Shown here: positions 23,306 to 31,512 of the stretch, piece after piece | How the letters are laid out: every line of letters starts with the position of its first letter | How positions within the stretch are numbered: the first letter of the stretch is position 1 | Source: Chloroflexota bacterium | GTDB taxonomy: Bacteria > Chloroflexota > Anaerolineae > Promineifilales > Promineifilaceae | Direction of reading: 5' to 3' | Length of the DNA: 64,000 nucleotides | Assembly: GCA_022616275.1 (NCBI GenBank) | Contig: JAKEFB010000110.1 | Location: forward strand, 32,138-96,137 | Program-made: the position numbers and the translations under genes | The notes under the pieces: generated by a model | The model's database searches: none | The model's input: only the letters and a program-made list of their open reading frames with translations | What the model was told of the DNA's origin: nothing

Positions 23306-24637
23306 TCATTTCTTCCCTGCCGGTAGCGCCGCAATGACCTGCCACAGCCGGCCGCGCCTCAACTGTTGGGCCGGCCAGTAGACGTCTCGACCAGGAGAAC
23401 GGTTATAGCTCCTGACGGCCAGCACCGCGTTGGCATAAAAGCGCTGTTGGCTCTCTCTCGTCTCCCGGCCGTTCCCCGTCGTCCCTTGGGTCAACAGGTC
23501 TGCCAGTTGGCGATTGAGGCGCTTTTGTGCCCCTTTCGGCTGCTGGTCGTGTACGCCGCTATAACTGTTAGGCAGTTGCCAGGCCAGGTAGTTCTTCTCC
23601 TGGCGTCTCTGCCGGCGCCGGTAATCCTGGATGGTGAACAGCGCCCGGCCATGCTGCCAGCCGCGCGCCTGGCTCTCTTCAGGGGTAGCCACCTCGCCCA
23701 CGGCATAATTAAACTGGACCTTAACGGCGGCCCGCCGCTCGTAAGCCTGCTGGCTACGCCGGCTGACCCCGCTCACCCGCTGCAACGTCGCCCGCGCCAC
23801 AGGCATCGCCCTCCCCCGCCCGTTGCCCCCTGCTCTCCTGCCCCGCTGCTCCCTCCCCCGGCCGCTGTGGAAGGTAGCGTAAAAATGGGCGCGCACCTGG
23901 CCAATGGTGCCCACCAGGGCGGCGACCGGCACAGCCACCGGCCGGAGCGACAATCTGGTGACGCCCAGCGCGGCCGCCACGCGGGCGGTGGATTTCAGCC
24001 ACAGGCGCTCCTTATCTGGCTGCCAAAAAATGCCCTCCCCCTGCCGGATCAGGTTACGCAACTGCCGCCAACCGCACAGGCGCAGGGGGGCCTGGGGGTC
24101 GCACAATTTTTCCCGAATTGCAGCTATATGAAGCCAGCCCTGCCCATCCCTATCCAGGTGCCGCAACAGCAACCAGAGCCGACCGGCGGCCGCCTGTTTC
24201 CGGCGCAGCATGGCCAGGGTTAGGTCAGGGTAGAGCCGGATAGATGTAGTTGTGTAGTTATGTAGTTGTGTAGTTGTGTCAAGCGTCGAAAGTTCAGGTT
24301 CAAAGGATTCTCCCTGTCCCCACGGCTCCTTGGCTCCTTGTCTCCCCCTCTCCCCCTCTGCTCCTGCTTGAGGACGGCGCGGGCGGGCGGCGCGCATGGC
24401 GGCCGTGAGGGAAGCGCTGCCCCAGCCCAGGTGATCGGGGAGGGTTGACCAGGGGTCCGCCACGGCCGGTTGCTCCGTTGCCGTCGCCGGAGAGGTCATC
24501 CGGCCGCCGGACGGGGTGGGCTGCGGTGGTTTATCCTGATCGGCCGCCGGTCGGGAACGACGGTCAACCCGCAATTGGTCCAGTCGCCGCTGCGCCGCTA
24601 ACAGCGCCGGCGACGGACTGGCTTCTTGGCCATCCAT
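23306..24637 (-). CDS. Unrecognised basic protein, possibly of plasmid-like origin
   Basis: 443 residues in one clean frame. Residues 1-115 are Pro/Ala/Gly-rich and probably disordered; a Thr-rich segment DTTTQLHNYTTTS (about 119-131) is encoded by an 8-bp tandem repeat. After it come a winged-helix-like stretch (TLAMLRRKQAAAGRLWLLL then REKLCDPQAPLRLCGWRQLRNLI) and a long Arg/Gln-rich basic C-terminus. The composition fits a nucleic-acid-binding protein such as a replication or partition accessory factor, but no family was recognised. The octamer period matches the array upstream of parA. Function is not assigned. Confidence 0.6.
   Translation of the reverse strand: MDGQEASPSPALLAAQRRLDQLRVDRRSRPAADQDKPPQPTPSGGRMTSPATATEQPAVADPWSTLPDHLGWGSASLTAAMRAARPRRPQAGAEGERGRQGAKEPWGQGESFEPELSTLDTTTQLHNYTTTSIRLYPDLTLAMLRRKQAAAGRLWLLLRHLDRDGQGWLHIAAIREKLCDPQAPLRLCGWRQLRNLIRQGEGIFWQPDKERLWLKSTARVAAALGVTRLSLRPVAVPVAALVGTIGQVRAHFYATFHSGRGREQRGRRAGGNGRGRAMPVARATLQRVSGVSRRSQQAYERRAAVKVQFNYAVGEVATPEESQARGWQHGRALFTIQDYRRRQRRQEKNYLAWQLPNSYSGVHDQQPKGAQKRLNRQLADLLTQGTTGNGRETRESQQRFYANAVLAVRSYNRSPGRDVYWPAQQLRRGRLWQVIAALPAGKK
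24244..24280. repeat. Octamer mini-array with TGTA core
   Basis: TGTA recurs exactly every 8 bp at 24245, 24253, 24261 and 24269, with a degenerate fifth unit (TGTC) at 24277. Period and core match the 29-unit array at 32631-32862. It lies inside the gene at 23306-24637. Confidence 0.7.
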
Positions 24638-24682
24638 TTTTCGATGGCATAGCCGCCCTGGTCACTCAGAACAGGTGATCCA

Positions 24683-24880
24683 TTGACACCAGGATCGGGC
24701 TATGCTATCCTCCTGGTTGGTTGATGTGAAGCCACATGGGGACACAAAATCCCCCTCCCCACTCAAGGGGCTCTTTGACGGGCAACAGGTGGTGGCACAC
24801 CAGATGCCGGCAGAGATGTGGCTTTGTCCAAACAAGACAAAGGCTAGGTGCGATCAGATAAAAGGCGCTTAGCCTTTTTG
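24683..24880 (+). ncRNA. Candidate small RNA between promoter-like and terminator-like signals
   Basis: TTGACA (24683-24688), 17 nt, TATCCT (24706-24711) make a plausible plus-strand promoter. About 150 nt downstream AAAAGGC-gctta-GCCTTTT (24860-24878) followed by a T-run is a classic intrinsic terminator. No protein-coding frame with a ribosome site lies between. A short hairpin GGGGA/TCCCC is also present. Expression is unproven. Confidence 0.4.
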
Positions 24881-25258
24881 TCTTCCTGGTAGCTGAAACT
24901 ACCAGCCCCTGGCCATTAACGGCGGCCATTCACAATGGTTCACCGCCAGACAGCTAATGGCCAGGAGTTGACAGCCAGCCGAAAAGGGGCAGCACGCCAA
25001 CGCCGCCGGCCGAAGAAACTGGCCCCGGCCGGGCTACAGCTTATAAAACCGTATCGTTATTTCGTATAGGGGGTTGCAAACAAAAACCCATTGCTATCTC
25101 CTTGAAATGAGGGCAATGGGTGGGAAGGGCTTGACGCCAGGGACAGTTTGGTATAAGCTATCCACAGGGACTAACGTCCCTACCCATTGCCCGGCCCCGG
25201 TGACTGTTTTCCGGCCAGAATGTAGTCACGGGGCCTTTTTCTTTGTTTTCGTATATTC
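24881..25258. other. Structured intergenic region without genes
   Basis: Contains CTGGTAG/CTACCAG, an 11-bp inverted pair CCTGGCCATTA/TAATGGCCAGG (24908-24918 and 24955-24965), ACCCATTGC/GCAATGGGT near 25090 and AGGGAC/GTCCCT near 25167. No gene was found. It separates the unknown basic protein from the ATPase gene and could hold an RNA, a recombination site or decayed repeats. Confidence 0.45.
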
Positions 25259-25292
25259 AGGTGACAGGCACTTTTAAAAGTGCCTGTCACCT
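25259..25292. terminator. Perfect 34-bp palindrome after the ATPase gene
   Basis: AGGTGACAGGCACTTTT is followed directly by its exact reverse complement. It starts 9 nt beyond the stop of the minus-strand ATPase gene. As RNA it is a 17-bp stem with an A/T-rich tip. It shares AGTGCCTG-N-CAC with the 64-bp hairpin elements at 36382 and 61412. Confidence 0.6.
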
Positions 25293-25300
25293 CTAATAAG

Positions 25301-26785
25301 CTAGTGGACGCCGTTGCTCCAATGTGCCAGATCGGTGTCTACTTGCTTCAGGTCTAGCAATTTGACGCCTGCCACGTGCCAGTTCTTGCCCGGCGCTTCG
25401 GTGGTGGCAAGCTGCTCAGCCAGGTCGGCCGCTTCTTCGCTCCAACCACCCGAGGCAAAGCCAAGGTAAAGCACTGACCACTCCCCCTTCTTGGGCACAA
25501 TGGCCGACGTCCTGGTTACCAGGTCACGCATAACGCCGGCGTCGGCGGCCGAGTCGCGCCACAAACAATTGCCCAGGACCAGGTTCTGGGTGGCCTCGTT
25601 AATGCCGACCACGTCAAACGCCTGGGTCCGTTTCCAGTCGCCGCCGACTTTCTCCACAGTTACTGGTATTTTGCCGTAAGCGCTGGCCCGCAGCACCCAC
25701 TCCGAACACAGCTCGCGCCAGGTGTTTTCTTCGATGAACGCCGGCATATTTTGTTCAATTGTCGTCAGGGTCTGTTGCTGGACACCCATAGCCAGTTGGG
25801 CCTGATGGGTGGCCAGGAAACGGTAATAAAAACGCAGATAGGGATCGGTGACGAAGTAGCGGCCGCGCCGCGAACTCTCGTTTTCAGTAATCGGCACCTG
25901 CCGCTCGACGAAGCCGGTATCGCGCAGCACGCTCAGGTACTTGGAGACGTGTCCCTGGGGGAGACCCGTCCGGCTAGAAATAGCGTTTTGGGTGCGCGCC
26001 CCTTGAGTAATAGCCCGCATAATGCCCACGTAGTTATGCTGGTCATTAATAAAGTCTTGCAGCAATAGCCGGGGCTCTTCTTGCATCAGCGTGTTGGGGG
26101 TTAACAACTGCATGCGCACGTTTTCCATGACCGAGGCAGAACCATCTATACGCTCCCAGTAAGCGGGAATACCGCCAAAAATGGCGTAGATGGCCACCCG
26201 GTCCTGGATAGTGTAATGGGGGAAGAATCTGGCCGTAACGTCAAACGATAGCGGCAGAAGCTGCATTTGAGCGGTGGCCCGGCCGTAGAGGGGGGCCTGG
26301 TAGGAGAGGACCTGCTTTTGCATCAGGCCCATTTGCGAGCCGGAGAGGGCCAGGATCAGGTTAGACTTGCTCAGCCAGTGGTCCCAGGCCTTTTGCATGA
26401 TGCCGACGATGGTCGGATCAACCTCCAGCAAATAGGTGAACTCGTCAATCATGAGGGCCAGGCGTTCGTGTTTGGCCAGGGCGCCCGCCTGCTGCAAAGC
26501 CTGCTCCCAGTTGGCATAAGTAAAGTCCAGGGGGGCTGGCGCCTCGGGGTTTTTGAAGTTATAAAGAGCCTGGGAGAAAGAGCGGAGCTGATCGAGCGCC
26601 GAAGTCGGCTCGGCGACCCAGTAAATGGCCCGGTCGGCGTGCCGTTCGATCCAGTGCGTCAGAAGGCGGGTCTTGCCTACTCTGCGCCGGCCGTATAGAA
26701 TCAGTAAGGCTGCTTTGGAGGAACGCCATAATTTCTCCAGCAGCTTCAGTTCTGCCTCGCGGCCGTGGAATTCGGTCTTACTCAT
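25301..26785 (-). CDS. Archaeal-type ATPase with winged helix and DUF234-like domain
   Basis: 494 residues. N-terminal P-loop domain: Walker A YGRRRVGKTRLL (about 31-42) and Walker B LALMIDEFTYLL (about 110-121). A winged helix, AISSRTGLPQGHVSKYLSVL then DTGFVERQVPI (about 267-300), and a DUF234-like nuclease-type region (YFVTDPYLRFYYRFL onward) follow. This is the mobile-element-associated ATPase family common in archaea and Chloroflexota; its cellular role is unknown. It has its own strong promoter with a 26-bp near-palindrome, so it may be autoregulated. Confidence 0.88.
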   Translation of the reverse strand: MSKTEFHGREAELKLLEKLWRSSKAALLILYGRRRVGKTRLLTHWIERHADRAIYWVAEPTSALDQLRSFSQALYNFKNPEAPAPLDFTYANWEQALQQAGALAKHERLALMIDEFTYLLEVDPTIVGIMQKAWDHWLSKSNLILALSGSQMGLMQKQVLSYQAPLYGRATAQMQLLPLSFDVTARFFPHYTIQDRVAIYAIFGGIPAYWERIDGSASVMENVRMQLLTPNTLMQEEPRLLLQDFINDQHNYVGIMRAITQGARTQNAISSRTGLPQGHVSKYLSVLRDTGFVERQVPITENESSRRGRYFVTDPYLRFYYRFLATHQAQLAMGVQQQTLTTIEQNMPAFIEENTWRELCSEWVLRASAYGKIPVTVEKVGGDWKRTQAFDVVGINEATQNLVLGNCLWRDSAADAGVMRDLVTRTSAIVPKKGEWSVLYLGFASGGWSEEAADLAEQLATTEAPGKNWHVAGVKLLDLKQVDTDLAHWSNGVH

Positions 26786-26808
26786 AGTACCCTCAAATAT
26801 ACAATCAA

Positions 26809-26837
26809 AGTATAATACTTTAAAGTATGATACTCAA
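26809..26837 (-). promoter_or_regulatory. Palindromic promoter of the ATPase gene
   Basis: Minus strand TTGAGT (26837-26832), 17 nt, TATACT (26814-26809). The spacer and -10 form the near-perfect palindrome AGTATAATACTT/AAGTATGATACT (11 of 12 bp, 26810-26835), a likely operator. A ribosome site GAGGG precedes the ATG at 26785. Next to it, AACAGGT/ACCTGTT plus T-run (26836-26859) is a plus-strand terminator-like hairpin. Confidence 0.7.
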
Positions 26838-26912
26838 CAGGTATAGTAAACCTGTTTTTCCTTCTTGTCAAGACCCAATTCGATCATCTGTTCGGAAAGG
26901 GGAGATTGGAGA

Positions 26913-27746
26913 TTAAACGTGGGTGTGGAGGAGGCGGCCGGAACTGTGGCGGAGGGCCAGGGTCAGGCAAAAGAGGAAGGCCTGCAGCAAGACAATGGTG
27001 GCGCCGCTGGAGACGTCTACGTAAAAACTGAGATACATCCCGGCAAAGCCGGTCAGAGCCCCCAACCCTGTTGACAAGACGATCATCCGGTGAAAACTGT
27101 CAGTTAATAGCCGGGCGGTGATGGCCGGTACGACCAGGGCGGCGGCGATCATGGTCACCCCCAGGATTTGAATGGAGGCAATAATGGCCGCAGCCAGGGC
27201 CAGGGCAAACCAGGTCTCGACCCAGCCGGTAGAAATACCATAGACCTGAGCCACTTCGGCGTCAAAAGTGGTAAACAACAACTGTTTGTAGAGCACGAAA
27301 ACAATCAGGGCCACCAGCGCCGTGACCCCGGCAATCACAGCCACGTCGGCCGCCGTCACCCCCAGGATGTTGCCGAACAAGGCCGCGTCGAACGATTGGG
27401 TGAAACGCCGGTAGCGGGAGATGAGGGCCACGCCCACGGCAAAGCTGGCCGTGGTGACGACGCCAATAGCCGCGTCGGCGTTAATCCGCGTCCGCCGGAC
27501 GGTCTGGTTAATGAGCAGGGCAGCGATAAAGCCCCACAACCCGGCGCCCAGGTAAAAATTCCACTGAATGACGAAGGCCAGCACCGCCCCACCAAAAACG
27601 GCGTGGGACAGGCCATGGCCGATGTAGCTCATGCCGCGCAGGACGATGTAAACGCCAATGAGCCCGCACAACCCACCGACCAAGACGGCCGCTATCGTGC
27701 CGTTGCGAAAGAACTCAAACTGAAAGGGGACCCATAGAAAGTCCAT
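26913..27746 (-). CDS. Zinc/manganese ABC transporter permease
   Basis: 277 residues from ATG 27746 (AGGAGG upstream), overlapping the ATPase gene by 32 nt. Eight to nine helices with the family start FFRNGTIAAVLVGGLCGLIGVYIVLRGMSYIGHGLSHAVFGG and GLLLT-type late segments (ILGVTMIAAALVVPAITARLL). This is the ZnuB/MntB (ABC-3) type. It forms the channel of the transporter encoded by the next two upstream genes. Confidence 0.92.
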   Translation of the reverse strand: MDFLWVPFQFEFFRNGTIAAVLVGGLCGLIGVYIVLRGMSYIGHGLSHAVFGGAVLAFVIQWNFYLGAGLWGFIAALLINQTVRRTRINADAAIGVVTTASFAVGVALISRYRRFTQSFDAALFGNILGVTAADVAVIAGVTALVALIVFVLYKQLLFTTFDAEVAQVYGISTGWVETWFALALAAAIIASIQILGVTMIAAALVVPAITARLLTDSFHRMIVLSTGLGALTGFAGMYLSFYVDVSSGATIVLLQAFLFCLTLALRHSSGRLLHTHV

Positions 27747-28572
27747 CCACGTCCTCCTGCGGCGCGCTGTGGTTCGGTAGCCCTCCCGGCACTGGTTCTG
27801 GTAGCAGCTCCCGGTAGCCGTGGCCATGTGGCTTTTGCTGAACAAAAATCAGGCCGTTTTGCCGGATCACCAGCATCTCGCCCCGGTACGTCTGGCTCAA
27901 GATCACTTCGGTGAAGACCCGCTCCGGCGATCCCTGGTCAATAATGGTCTGGTTCAGGCAGACCACCCACGGAGCGTGGGCTGCGGCCATATTCAAATCG
28001 TGAGTGGTGATCAGAATGGTCATGCCATCCTGGTTGAGGTGGGCCAGTTGGTGGAAGATGTTTTCGGCGCTGCGCATGTCCACGCCGTTGGTTGGCTCGT
28101 CCAGCACCAGCACCTCCGGCCCGGCAATGAGAGCCCTGGCCAGGAAAACGCGCTGCTGCTGGCCGCCGGACAGGTCACGGATGTGGCGCTGGGCCAGGTC
28201 GGCAATTTCCAGTTGGGCCAGAATATCGCGGGCGCGCCGCCGCTCGGCCGCCCGCGGCCAGGGCCAGCGGCCGGATTGCCTGGCAATGCCCATCAAGACC
28301 ACTTCTTCGGCCGTCACCGGGAAATTCCAGTCTACGGTCTCCAACTGGGGGACGTAAGCCAGGCGTAACGGCGGCGTCTCCCGCTGGAACACCTGGCCGC
28401 TCGTCGGCCGCAGCAGACGGAGAATCAATTTCAACAGCGTGGTCTTGCCGGCCCCGCTAGGGCCAACCAGGGCGGCAAACTGGCCGGGGTGCAGGTGGAG
28501 ATTGATGCCGTCCAGGACCGGCCTGGCTCCATAACCAAAACGGATGTCGCGCAGTTCGATGAGTGGGTTCAT
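27715..28572 (-). CDS. Zinc/manganese ABC transporter ATPase
   Basis: 285 residues. Walker A GPSGAGKTT (about 37-45), Q-loop YVPQLETVDWNFPVTAEEVVLMG, signature LSGGQQQR (about 134-141), Walker B VLVLDEPTNGVD, H-loop TTHD. The W-x-FP-x-T-x-x-EVV-x-MG stretch is typical of MntB/ZnuC-type ATPases. The C-terminus runs about 30 residues beyond the usual end and overlaps the permease start. Confidence 0.92.
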   Translation of the reverse strand: MNPLIELRDIRFGYGARPVLDGINLHLHPGQFAALVGPSGAGKTTLLKLILRLLRPTSGQVFQRETPPLRLAYVPQLETVDWNFPVTAEEVVLMGIARQSGRWPWPRAAERRRARDILAQLEIADLAQRHIRDLSGGQQQRVFLARALIAGPEVLVLDEPTNGVDMRSAENIFHQLAHLNQDGMTILITTHDLNMAAAHAPWVVCLNQTIIDQGSPERVFTEVILSQTYRGEMLVIRQNGLIFVQQKPHGHGYRELLPEPVPGGLPNHSAPQEDVDGLSMGPLSV

Positions 28573-28589
28573 GTTCTCGATTCTCGAAT

Positions 28590-28655
28590 AACCTCCCCGA
28601 GGTTGGCGATTGCGCCGGGCGGCCCGGCGACCATCGCTTGAACCTCCGGGAGGTT
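28590..28655. repeat. Hairpins between binding-protein and ATPase genes
   Basis: AACCTC-ccc-GAGGTT (28590-28604), GCCGGG/CCCGGC (28614-28628) and AACCTCC-G-GGAGGTT (28641-28655). In transport operons, hairpins after the binding-protein gene often stabilise its part of the mRNA; they may also be palindromic repeats. Confidence 0.55.
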
Positions 28656-28663
28656 GGCATTGA

Positions 28664-29659
28664 TCACTGCGGTTGGTCTACGGCCGTGTCCGGGCCGGTG
28701 ACGTTGCCGGTGTCTACGTTGTCCATCAACGCCGGATCGCCACCCAGGGCCTGGGCCATCATTTGCAGGTCGTAGACCATCAGGCCAAGGTAAGAATGTT
28801 CGGGATCACCAGGCTGGCCGGGTAAATCGTCGTCGCGCAAGGTATCTACGTAGGCGACGCCAGCCTCGCGCCCAATTTGTTCCAGCACCGGCGAAGGGAA
28901 GACCTCTGAGCCGAAGACGGCCGGGACCTTTTCCGCCCGCACCTGCTCAATGAGGGCGGCGACCTCCCGGGCCGACGGTTCGGAAAAATCGGCCGGCTGG
29001 ATAGCGCCGATGACGGTATAGCCGTAAGTAGGCGCGAAGTAGGCAAAGGAGTCGTGGTAGGTCAACAATTTGCGGTTTTCGGCCGGGATGCTGGCGGTGG
29101 TGGCCTGGATGGCCTCGTCCAGGGCAGTGATGCGCTGGCTAAAGGTGTCATAGTTGTCCCGGTAGTAAGCGGCGTTGTCCGGGTCGCGCTCGCTCAGCCT
29201 GTCGCGAATGATTTCGGCGTACCGGAGGGCGTGTCGCGGGTTGGTCCACAGGTGGGGATTGGGGCTGCCGGCCTCGCGGGGGAAGGAAAAGTCAAAGACG
29301 TACTCGTCCGGGGTAACGGTCATCTCGCCCAGAAGGACAATCTCGGCCCCGTCCTTCAGGTTGGCCCGGGCCAGCTCCAGCGTCGGCTCTTCCAGGTGCA
29401 AGCCGTTGATGAAGATCAAATCGGCCGCAACCAGCTTGCGGGCGTCGGACGGGGCCGGCTCGAAGGTGTGGGAGTTGACTCCTTCAGGCACGATGCCGCT
29501 TAGCGCAATCCTGTCGCCGCCAATGTTGTGAACGATGTTGGTGATCGGCGAGACGGTAGCGACCACATTGAGGCGGCCGTCTTCCAGCGCTGCCTCCTGC
29601 CCGCCACAGGCCACCAACCACCAAACTATAATTCCTAACCAGAGATAACGACGTATCAT
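28664..29659 (-). CDS. Metal ABC transporter substrate-binding lipoprotein (ZnuA/TroA type)
   Basis: 331 residues. Lipobox WWLVAC lipidates Cys 18. Metal ligands of the cluster A-I family are visible: His in GVNSHTFEP, His in PNPHLWTNPRHA, His or acid in LLTYHDSFAYFAPTYGY and the acidic GSEVFPSP loop. The long His-rich loop of zinc-specific ZnuA is absent, so zinc and manganese cannot be told apart. Follows the Fur-family gene by 38 nt. Confidence 0.9.
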   Translation of the reverse strand: MIRRYLWLGIIVWWLVACGGQEAALEDGRLNVVATVSPITNIVHNIGGDRIALSGIVPEGVNSHTFEPAPSDARKLVAADLIFINGLHLEEPTLELARANLKDGAEIVLLGEMTVTPDEYVFDFSFPREAGSPNPHLWTNPRHALRYAEIIRDRLSERDPDNAAYYRDNYDTFSQRITALDEAIQATTASIPAENRKLLTYHDSFAYFAPTYGYTVIGAIQPADFSEPSAREVAALIEQVRAEKVPAVFGSEVFPSPVLEQIGREAGVAYVDTLRDDDLPGQPGDPEHSYLGLMVYDLQMMAQALGGDPALMDNVDTGNVTGPDTAVDQPQ

Positions 29660-29697
29660 AACCTGACACCTTTTTCATCTACCCCCCTACCCCACTT

Positions 29698-30135
29698 TCA
29701 TCTTCTAGCCACATGCCGGCAATCGGCGCACAGGCCGAAAAAGGTCACGTGGTTCATATCAATGGCGAAATCATGTTGGGCTTCGATGGCGTGGTAAAGC
29801 GGGCGCAGCGTGGCGTGGGATAGCTCGATGGAAGCCTGGCAGGCGCGGCAGACCAGGTGGTGATGCGGTTCCGGGCCGGCCAGTTCGTAGCCAAACCGGC
29901 CGCCGTCCACCTGGGTAATCGTTAGAATGCCCTGCTCGGTCAAGAAATGGAGCGTCCGGTAGACGGTGGCCTGGCTCAGGGTCGGCGCGATGGTACGCAC
30001 GTGCTCGTAGACCGCTTCGGGCGTCACGTGGCCCCCCTGGGCGCAGATGCTGTCCAGTATCAGTTGCCGCTGCGGCGTGACCCGGTAGCCGGCCTCGCGC
30101 AGCCGGCCGGCGATGGCAACCATGTTATGGCTCAT
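29698..30135 (-). CDS. Fur-family metalloregulator (Zur/Mur/PerR-like)
   Basis: 145 residues from ATG 30135 (GGAAGG upstream). Winged helix with VTPQRQLILDSICAQGGHVTPEAVYEHVR; the dimer domain has HHHLVCRACQ and GLCADC, the two CxxC pairs of the structural zinc site. It is first in the operon with the ABC transporter, so it very likely represses that transporter when metal is sufficient. The metal sensed is probably that of the transporter. Confidence 0.9.
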   Translation of the reverse strand: MSHNMVAIAGRLREAGYRVTPQRQLILDSICAQGGHVTPEAVYEHVRTIAPTLSQATVYRTLHFLTEQGILTITQVDGGRFGYELAGPEPHHHLVCRACQASIELSHATLRPLYHAIEAQHDFAIDMNHVTFFGLCADCRHVARR

Positions 30136-30150
30136 GGGAACCTTCCTTAC

Positions 30151-30164
30151 TGCAAATCTTTGCA
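30151..30164 (-). promoter_or_regulatory. Dyad upstream of the Fur-family operon
   Basis: TGCAAA-tc-TTTGCA, a perfect 6+2+6 dyad 16 nt before the start codon, followed at 30172-30179 by ACAATTGT. Position fits an operator controlling the regulator and the metal transporter. Confidence 0.55.
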
Positions 30165-30179
30165 ATAGGGAACAATTGT

Positions 30180-30524
30180 AATAGATGTAGTGAGGTATGG
30201 CAAATGGGGAAAAAACGCCGCAGGTTGGGACACGAGGTGTGCGGGGTCTGATGCTTGCCAACTATACGAAATATTCGGTGTGAATCCGGCCTGTCACCCG
30301 GCCGGTATGGAACAATACATGGCCATTGTAACCAATTAAACAGCGATTACGGCCGTTTCCCGGTATACTGCGGGCAGATAGTTAAGCAAGCTCCTCCTTT
30401 TCCTCCTCCTTCTCCTCTTCCGCAGCAACACCCCCGGCCCCCGGGGGTGTTGCTGTTTCAGGCAGCTTACCATTATCAGCAGACTGCATTGGAACGCGGG
30501 CATCTTGCCCGCGTTCCCAGGGTA
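30180..30524. other. Gene-free region with two strong hairpins
   Basis: AGCAACACCCCCGG-ccc-CCGGGGGTGTTGCT (30424-30454, 14-bp arms, followed by GTTT) and GGAACGCGGGC-atctt-GCCCGCGTTCC (30491-30517). The latter lies 7 nt after the stop of the minus-strand antirepressor gene and may terminate it; the first can serve as terminator on either strand. No gene was seen. Confidence 0.55.
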
Positions 30525-31352
30525 TTAGCGGCTCGCTCTTTCTTGCCACTCTTGCAAAAACGCCAGCACGGCCGGGTATTTGCCCTGAGGGATCAGCTTG
30601 TAGCTGGTCACGCCAAAACGGCGGTGCAGCTCGTTGAAGATGCCCTGGAAGTGGTTCTTGCTCTTGTCGTGTTCCGTCAGCAGCATGCCCAGGGCGTGGA
30701 CGGCCGCCTGAATCTCCTCGGCCTGGGCATCGGTAATCACGTTGCCCGGCGCCAGCTTCTGCTCCAGGACGGTCACCCGCCGGCCCATTTCCCCCATGAA
30801 CACGGCCGCCTTGTTCAACCGGCTCTCGGTGGTTATGATGCGCTGCTCGAATTCCATTTGCTGCTCGGCCATTTCGGCAATTGCCAGGCCCATTTCGCGG
30901 ATTTGGGCCAGGGACACCATTGCTGGCGACGGCTCGGTTGGCAGCGGCCGGTCCAGGAAAGCATCAGCCAGAACACGGTAACATTCGCGCTGGTAACGTA
31001 TCAAGTTTTCACGAGCTTCCTGCTTGACTCGACTCGCGTTGATGCCGAATAAGAAGCCATTGACAAAGTCCAGGGGTAAAGCTACAACCTGGCTTGTGCG
31101 CGGCTGCTTGCTGCCGGAATCTATGTCTGTTCGTGTTACACGAACAGACATCATAACCTCTGATAGAACAGGGTCCCGTTTCATTCGCTCGTACTGTGCA
31201 TTCCAAGCTATGCCCAGATAATCGCATATAGGACGAACCGGGACATACACCGTGCCGTCATCGCTTAGAACGGCCGTCAACGCATCGCCGTAAAAGCCAA
31301 TCTCTCTTTGTTCAATTGGAACCAGTGCCCGTTGTTGATTTGGATCGTCCAT
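30525..31352 (-). CDS. Phage-type antirepressor (P22_AR_N plus ORF6C-like domains)
   Basis: 275 residues from ATG 31352, with AAGGG upstream. The N-terminal domain IGFYGDALTAVLSDDGTVYVPVRPICDYLGI to LPLDFVNGFLFGI matches the P22 antirepressor N-terminal (P22_AR_N) type. A coiled segment follows (about 165-200). The C-terminal part, ITDAQAEEIQAAVHALG to HRRFGVTSYKLIPQ, is like ORF6C. Such proteins control lysogeny or element genes; no phage structural genes are nearby, so it marks a prophage or plasmid remnant. Confidence 0.85.
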   Translation of the reverse strand: MDDPNQQRALVPIEQREIGFYGDALTAVLSDDGTVYVPVRPICDYLGIAWNAQYERMKRDPVLSEVMMSVRVTRTDIDSGSKQPRTSQVVALPLDFVNGFLFGINASRVKQEARENLIRYQRECYRVLADAFLDRPLPTEPSPAMVSLAQIREMGLAIAEMAEQQMEFEQRIITTESRLNKAAVFMGEMGRRVTVLEQKLAPGNVITDAQAEEIQAAVHALGMLLTEHDKSKNHFQGIFNELHRRFGVTSYKLIPQGKYPAVLAFLQEWQERASR

Positions 31353-31432
31353 TTGCTGCCCTTCTTTATCAGTCGTATTTTGCGGCCATATTTCAGACAA
31401 GGGAGTAATATCATGTTACCCCCTCGGCAACG

Positions 31433-31461
31433 AAAGGGGTGGTTATTACAACCACTCCTTT
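31433..31461. terminator. Hairpin between the antirepressor and partition genes
   Basis: AAAGGGGTGGT-tattaca-ACCACTCCTTT has 11-bp arms with one G-T wobble. It lies 52 nt after the RHH gene stop. T-tracts flank both ends, so it could stop transcription in either direction. Confidence 0.5.
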
Positions 31462-31512
31462 TAACCCGGTAGACAGAACGGCATCCCGGCGGAGATGCTG
31501 CCTTTGGCCAGC

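Noticed and set aside
24705-24929. Minus-strand 74-codon gene in the structured region
   Set aside because: No start context, mixed composition, and it overlaps promoter and terminator signals on the other strand.
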